NCBI GenBank assembly: GCA_031283745.1
Contig: JAITBH010000049.1
Span: 1 to 6,891, forward strand
Origin: Candidatus Ectomicrobium neotermitis
GTDB lineage: Bacteria; Elusimicrobiota; Endomicrobiia; Endomicrobiales; Endomicrobiaceae
Direction of reading: 5' to 3'
Length of the DNA stretch: 6,891 nucleotides
Shown here: one piece after another, positions 4,500-6,891 of the stretch
How the letters are laid out: each line of letters opens with the position of its first letter
Numbering within the stretch: the stretch's first letter is position 1
Made by a program: the position numbers and the translations under genes
The notes under the pieces: model-generated
What the model was told of the DNA's origin: nothing
What the model saw: only the letters and a program-made list of their open reading frames with translations
Database searches by the model: none

Positions 4500-6891
4500 C
4501 TATTTTGTCATCGTCGTCTTAAACTCAACTTTTCGAAAGGCCTCTCTTACATAGCCTGCGGGATAATCTTTGGGTTGTTTGACCATCGGGTTACCCTTAT
4601 ACTTCACTCTAAAACCATACTTTGCCAACTCTTGAGCAGCAACTCTTGCTCTCTTTAATGCCAAGTTTTGATTGTCAGGCTCGCTCCAATCGGCAAACCC
4701 CTCAACAACAATTTCGACAGATTTATAAGACTTTTCTCTTTCTCTTATACTACTTGCCAAATTCCTTATGTATGTCTTTGCCTCTGGGGTCAACTCCTCT
4801 TCATTGTTGATAAAAATCTGTCCCCGCAAAGTGGCAAGGGTCAGCTCTTGAATACCCAAGCCGCCCTGTCCCCCATCATAAATCTCAGGAACCGCCCCCG
4901 TATAAACAATCGTCCCCCCGCTTACCGTGGCGGCTGTGGCGGTCGAAGCACTCTGCTTGGCTCTTGGTCTTTTTACCCTCTTCTGTATGGCCACTGTAAA
5001 CCTATACTTTGCACCTATACCTATATAGTAGCCGAAACTATTGTTGGAGTTTTTGATGTCCCCTTCAGCAAAAACATCGACATCTTTATACACGGTATAT
5101 TCGCCATAGCCCCCAAGTTTCACAAAAAATGGACTCTCCTTGTCGGCAACGATTTGCATATATTCGGTTGAGATGCTGTTAATTTTTACATCGAACTTGC
5201 CTTCACTTCCCAGCAGCAAATATCCAAAACCAATTTTCCCTTCCCAGCGATAAAGATCTTTTTGCTTGCCTATTCTTGTCCCAAGCATTGCCTCAATTCT
5301 TGAATAGCTGTCAGCGGGAACGGTCAAATTTATCTCATCTCCACCTGTCTCCTTGATATTTTCATTGAATAGAAAGCCCAGACGCAGATCAACAAAAGGC
5401 TTAAAAATAATTTGATTTTTTGGTGTTGGGTCAAAAGCATATTCGGCATTCAAAAGATATTTCATCGTATAGACATTGAACTTAGCTTGGGTAGTTTTTC
5501 TTTTGATAAAAAGTTCTCCATTTTCATTGACATGACCTATAGAAGCTTGCCTTGCGGTATTGACCACTCCAAGCCCGAGACTGGCTGCAGCTTTTAGATT
5601 GATGATTTTGTTTTTGATGGGCATATCATAAGAGGCATACCCTCCGACATCTACCCCTTTTGCCGCCCCGTCAGCAGAACCCTGCTGCAAACCTTTCTGC
5701 CAATACTGTGCAAAAATTCCACCAATTGCAGACTTGGTTTTGATCATATTAACCCCGCCTAAAGCACTAAACCCATCTTCATTAAATTCCTCCATTGTGT
5801 TGTCTTCATCTTTAATGGAATAGCCGTCGAAATATATCTCGCCCCAAACCCCGCGATAGTTAATACTGCTTTGCGAGCGAATGTCATTGATTTTTGAATA
5901 TAAAACGGCATCGGTATTGTCCATCAAAATTGCCTTGAGCGATGTTAAAATAAATGACCCGCTTAACTCGTCAAGCATTTTCTTTGCATTTCTATCGTTT
6001 ACACCACTTATCGGGGTAATCAATGCTATCAGGGCATTATTGTTTTCGGAAGAATCCCCGTTTAGTATGTCATAAACAGCCTGCTGATTGGGCGTTAAGT
6101 TAAGAATAATGTCGCGGATACCCAAGTCATACTGTATCCACAGCTCGGCTGGTCCCCCTTTGTTAATAATTTCAAATCTCTTCACATTGCCCTCACCCAC
6201 GAGACGAATGGTCTTGACATCATCGAGCGTAATACCTGAATCAGCAGTCATCAGCAAAACGCTTCCCGAACCTGATCCATAACTTTTCACAATCAATGAG
6301 CTACCGGGTTCAAATGTCAAACTTCCGCTGGATTTCAAAACGCCGGTCGTCTTATCGGTTTGGTTTATCCAAACCTTCAGGCTGCCCCAGACATCAATGT
6401 CATCTGTATAAATTGTCGTGATGGAATTATGGTTTAAGGTCCCGTTTGTGCTGATTTTTATGTTCCCCAGCGCCAATCCTTTCTTTGGCTGGAGTATCAA
6501 AACCTCGCCGTTTTCAATCAAAAGTGTTCCGCCAAAGCCCACCTCCCCGCTCAAAGACAAAGTCCCTTCTCCGTCTTTTTTAAGAGTGCTGCTTTGAGGA
6601 CCGCCGATACCGCTGTTGATGTCAAGCAAAGCACTGCCTGAGGTGATTAAAATGAGCATTGCCCCCTCATCGATATAAATATCGTTTGCCGCCCCCCCAT
6701 TGGCTGCTGATAAGTTATTGGCAAAATGGACTCTCTGCGAAATTTTGATGGTGTTGGTCGTATCTGCGGCTACATAAATCGCCCCGCCTAAGCCTCCAGC
6801 CGAGTTTCCAGAAAAACTCACATTGCTGTTAAAGGTAATTGTGGAGCCCCCAGACATAAAAAAAACACCGCCATTACCTTTGGCAGTGTTG
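4500..6891 (-). CDS. Autotransporter surface protein with C-terminal OmpA-like domain (5' partial)
   Basis: The frame stays open to the window edge; an ATG at 6857 is internal because the preceding codons continue the same repeat pattern. Numbering from that Met, 785 residues are visible. Residues 1-60 carry Chlamydia-Pmp-like motifs (FNSN, FSGN, FANN, GGAI, GGAA). Residues 60-245 are a Gly/Ser/Asn-rich, beta-helix-like passenger. LTPNQQAVYDILN (254-266) and the helical stretch to about 330 form the usual pre-barrel region. A beta-barrel begins near GVWGEIYFDGYS (336-347) and ends at GYYIGIGAKYRF (609-620), whose terminal Phe fits an outer-membrane insertion signal. A basic linker (KRVKRPRAK) and an Ala/Thr/Gly-rich segment follow. 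An OmpA-like domain (about 675-785) contains LTPEAK, EGFAD and LALKRAR. Asp723 and Arg738 fit the peptidoglycan (diaminopimelate)-contacting residues. Signal peptide and start lie outside. The passenger's ligand is unknown. Confidence 0.9.
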   Translation of the reverse strand, partial: NTAKGNGGVFFMSGGSTITFNSNVSFSGNSAGGLGGAIYVAADTTNTIKISQRVHFANNLSAANGGAANDIYIDEGAMLILITSGSALLDINSGIGGPQSSTLKKDGEGTLSLSGEVGFGGTLLIENGEVLILQPKKGLALGNIKISTNGTLNHNSITTIYTDDIDVWGSLKVWINQTDKTTGVLKSSGSLTFEPGSSLIVKSYGSGSGSVLLMTADSGITLDDVKTIRLVGEGNVKRFEIINKGGPAELWIQYDLGIRDIILNLTPNQQAVYDILNGDSSENNNALIALITPISGVNDRNAKKMLDELSGSFILTSLKAILMDNTDAVLYSKINDIRSQSSINYRGVWGEIYFDGYSIKDEDNTMEEFNEDGFSALGGVNMIKTKSAIGGIFAQYWQKGLQQGSADGAAKGVDVGGYASYDMPIKNKIINLKAAASLGLGVVNTARQASIGHVNENGELFIKRKTTQAKFNVYTMKYLLNAEYAFDPTPKNQIIFKPFVDLRLGFLFNENIKETGGDEINLTVPADSYSRIEAMLGTRIGKQKDLYRWEGKIGFGYLLLGSEGKFDVKINSISTEYMQIVADKESPFFVKLGGYGEYTVYKDVDVFAEGDIKNSNNSFGYYIGIGAKYRFTVAIQKRVKRPRAKQSASTATAATVSGGTIVYTGAVPEIYDGGQGGLGIQELTLATLRGQIFINNEEELTPEAKTYIRNLASSIREREKSYKSVEIVVEGFADWSEPDNQNLALKRARVAAQELAKYGFRVKYKGNPMVKQPKDYPAGYVREAFRKVEFKTTMTK
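6687..6891 (-). repeat. Pmp-like passenger repeats
   Basis: The protein carries spaced F-x-x-N motifs followed by A-x-x-x-G-G-A/V: GNGGVFF at the window edge, FNSN, FSGNSAGGLGGAIYV and FANNLSAANGGAA. This is the FxxN/GGA[ILV] pattern of chlamydial polymorphic membrane proteins and other beta-helical surface proteins. More copies probably lie beyond the right edge. At DNA level the copies are too diverged to be recent duplications. Confidence 0.7.

Noticed and set aside
4668..5171. A 167-codon plus-strand open frame opposite the autotransporter barrel.
   Set aside because: It is antisense to a strongly supported coding region, with no recognisable motif.

Overview
The window reads as a chromosomal segment of a Gram-negative, moderately AT-rich bacterium. 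An outer-membrane autotransporter barrel and a periplasmic OmpA-like peptidoglycan-binding domain show a double membrane. None of the three tRNA genes encodes its 3' CCA. Chlamydia-Pmp-like passenger repeats joined to an autotransporter barrel and an OmpA tail would fit host-associated lineages such as Elusimicrobiota/Endomicrobia. That placement is only a guess from protein style; no taxonomic marker gene is present.

Layout. Bases 1-700 hold small RNA genes: tRNA-Thr(TGT) on the plus strand, and a convergent minus-strand tRNA-Cys(GCA)-tRNA-Val(GAC) unit with its own promoter and terminator. The 372-base gap between the convergent units holds terminators and a diverged 38/39-base direct repeat, but no credible gene. 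From 710 to the right edge every protein gene is on the minus strand. In transcription order (right to left) they are: a large surface autotransporter whose 5' end lies outside the window, an MFS transporter, thiE, thiS and purH. Spacing is tight (19-nt gap, 69-nt gap, 4-nt ATGA overlap, 46-nt gap), so readthrough or operon transcription is plausible. A hairpin plus T-tract at the start of the MFS gene could separate the surface-protein gene from the rest.

Function. purH performs the last two steps of IMP synthesis. thiE joins the thiazole and pyrimidine halves of thiamine phosphate, and thiS is the sulfur carrier for the thiazole half. The purine and thiamine pathways share the precursor AIR, which may explain the grouping. 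The MFS protein has 12 predicted membrane segments and an unknown substrate. The autotransporter is the least ordinary gene: Pmp-like repeats, a beta-helical passenger and a complete autotransporter barrel are followed by a basic linker and an OmpA-like domain that keeps the peptidoglycan-contacting Asp and Arg. This predicts a surface protein anchored both in the outer membrane and to the cell wall. I found no CRISPR array, insertion sequence, phage gene or recognisable defence system.
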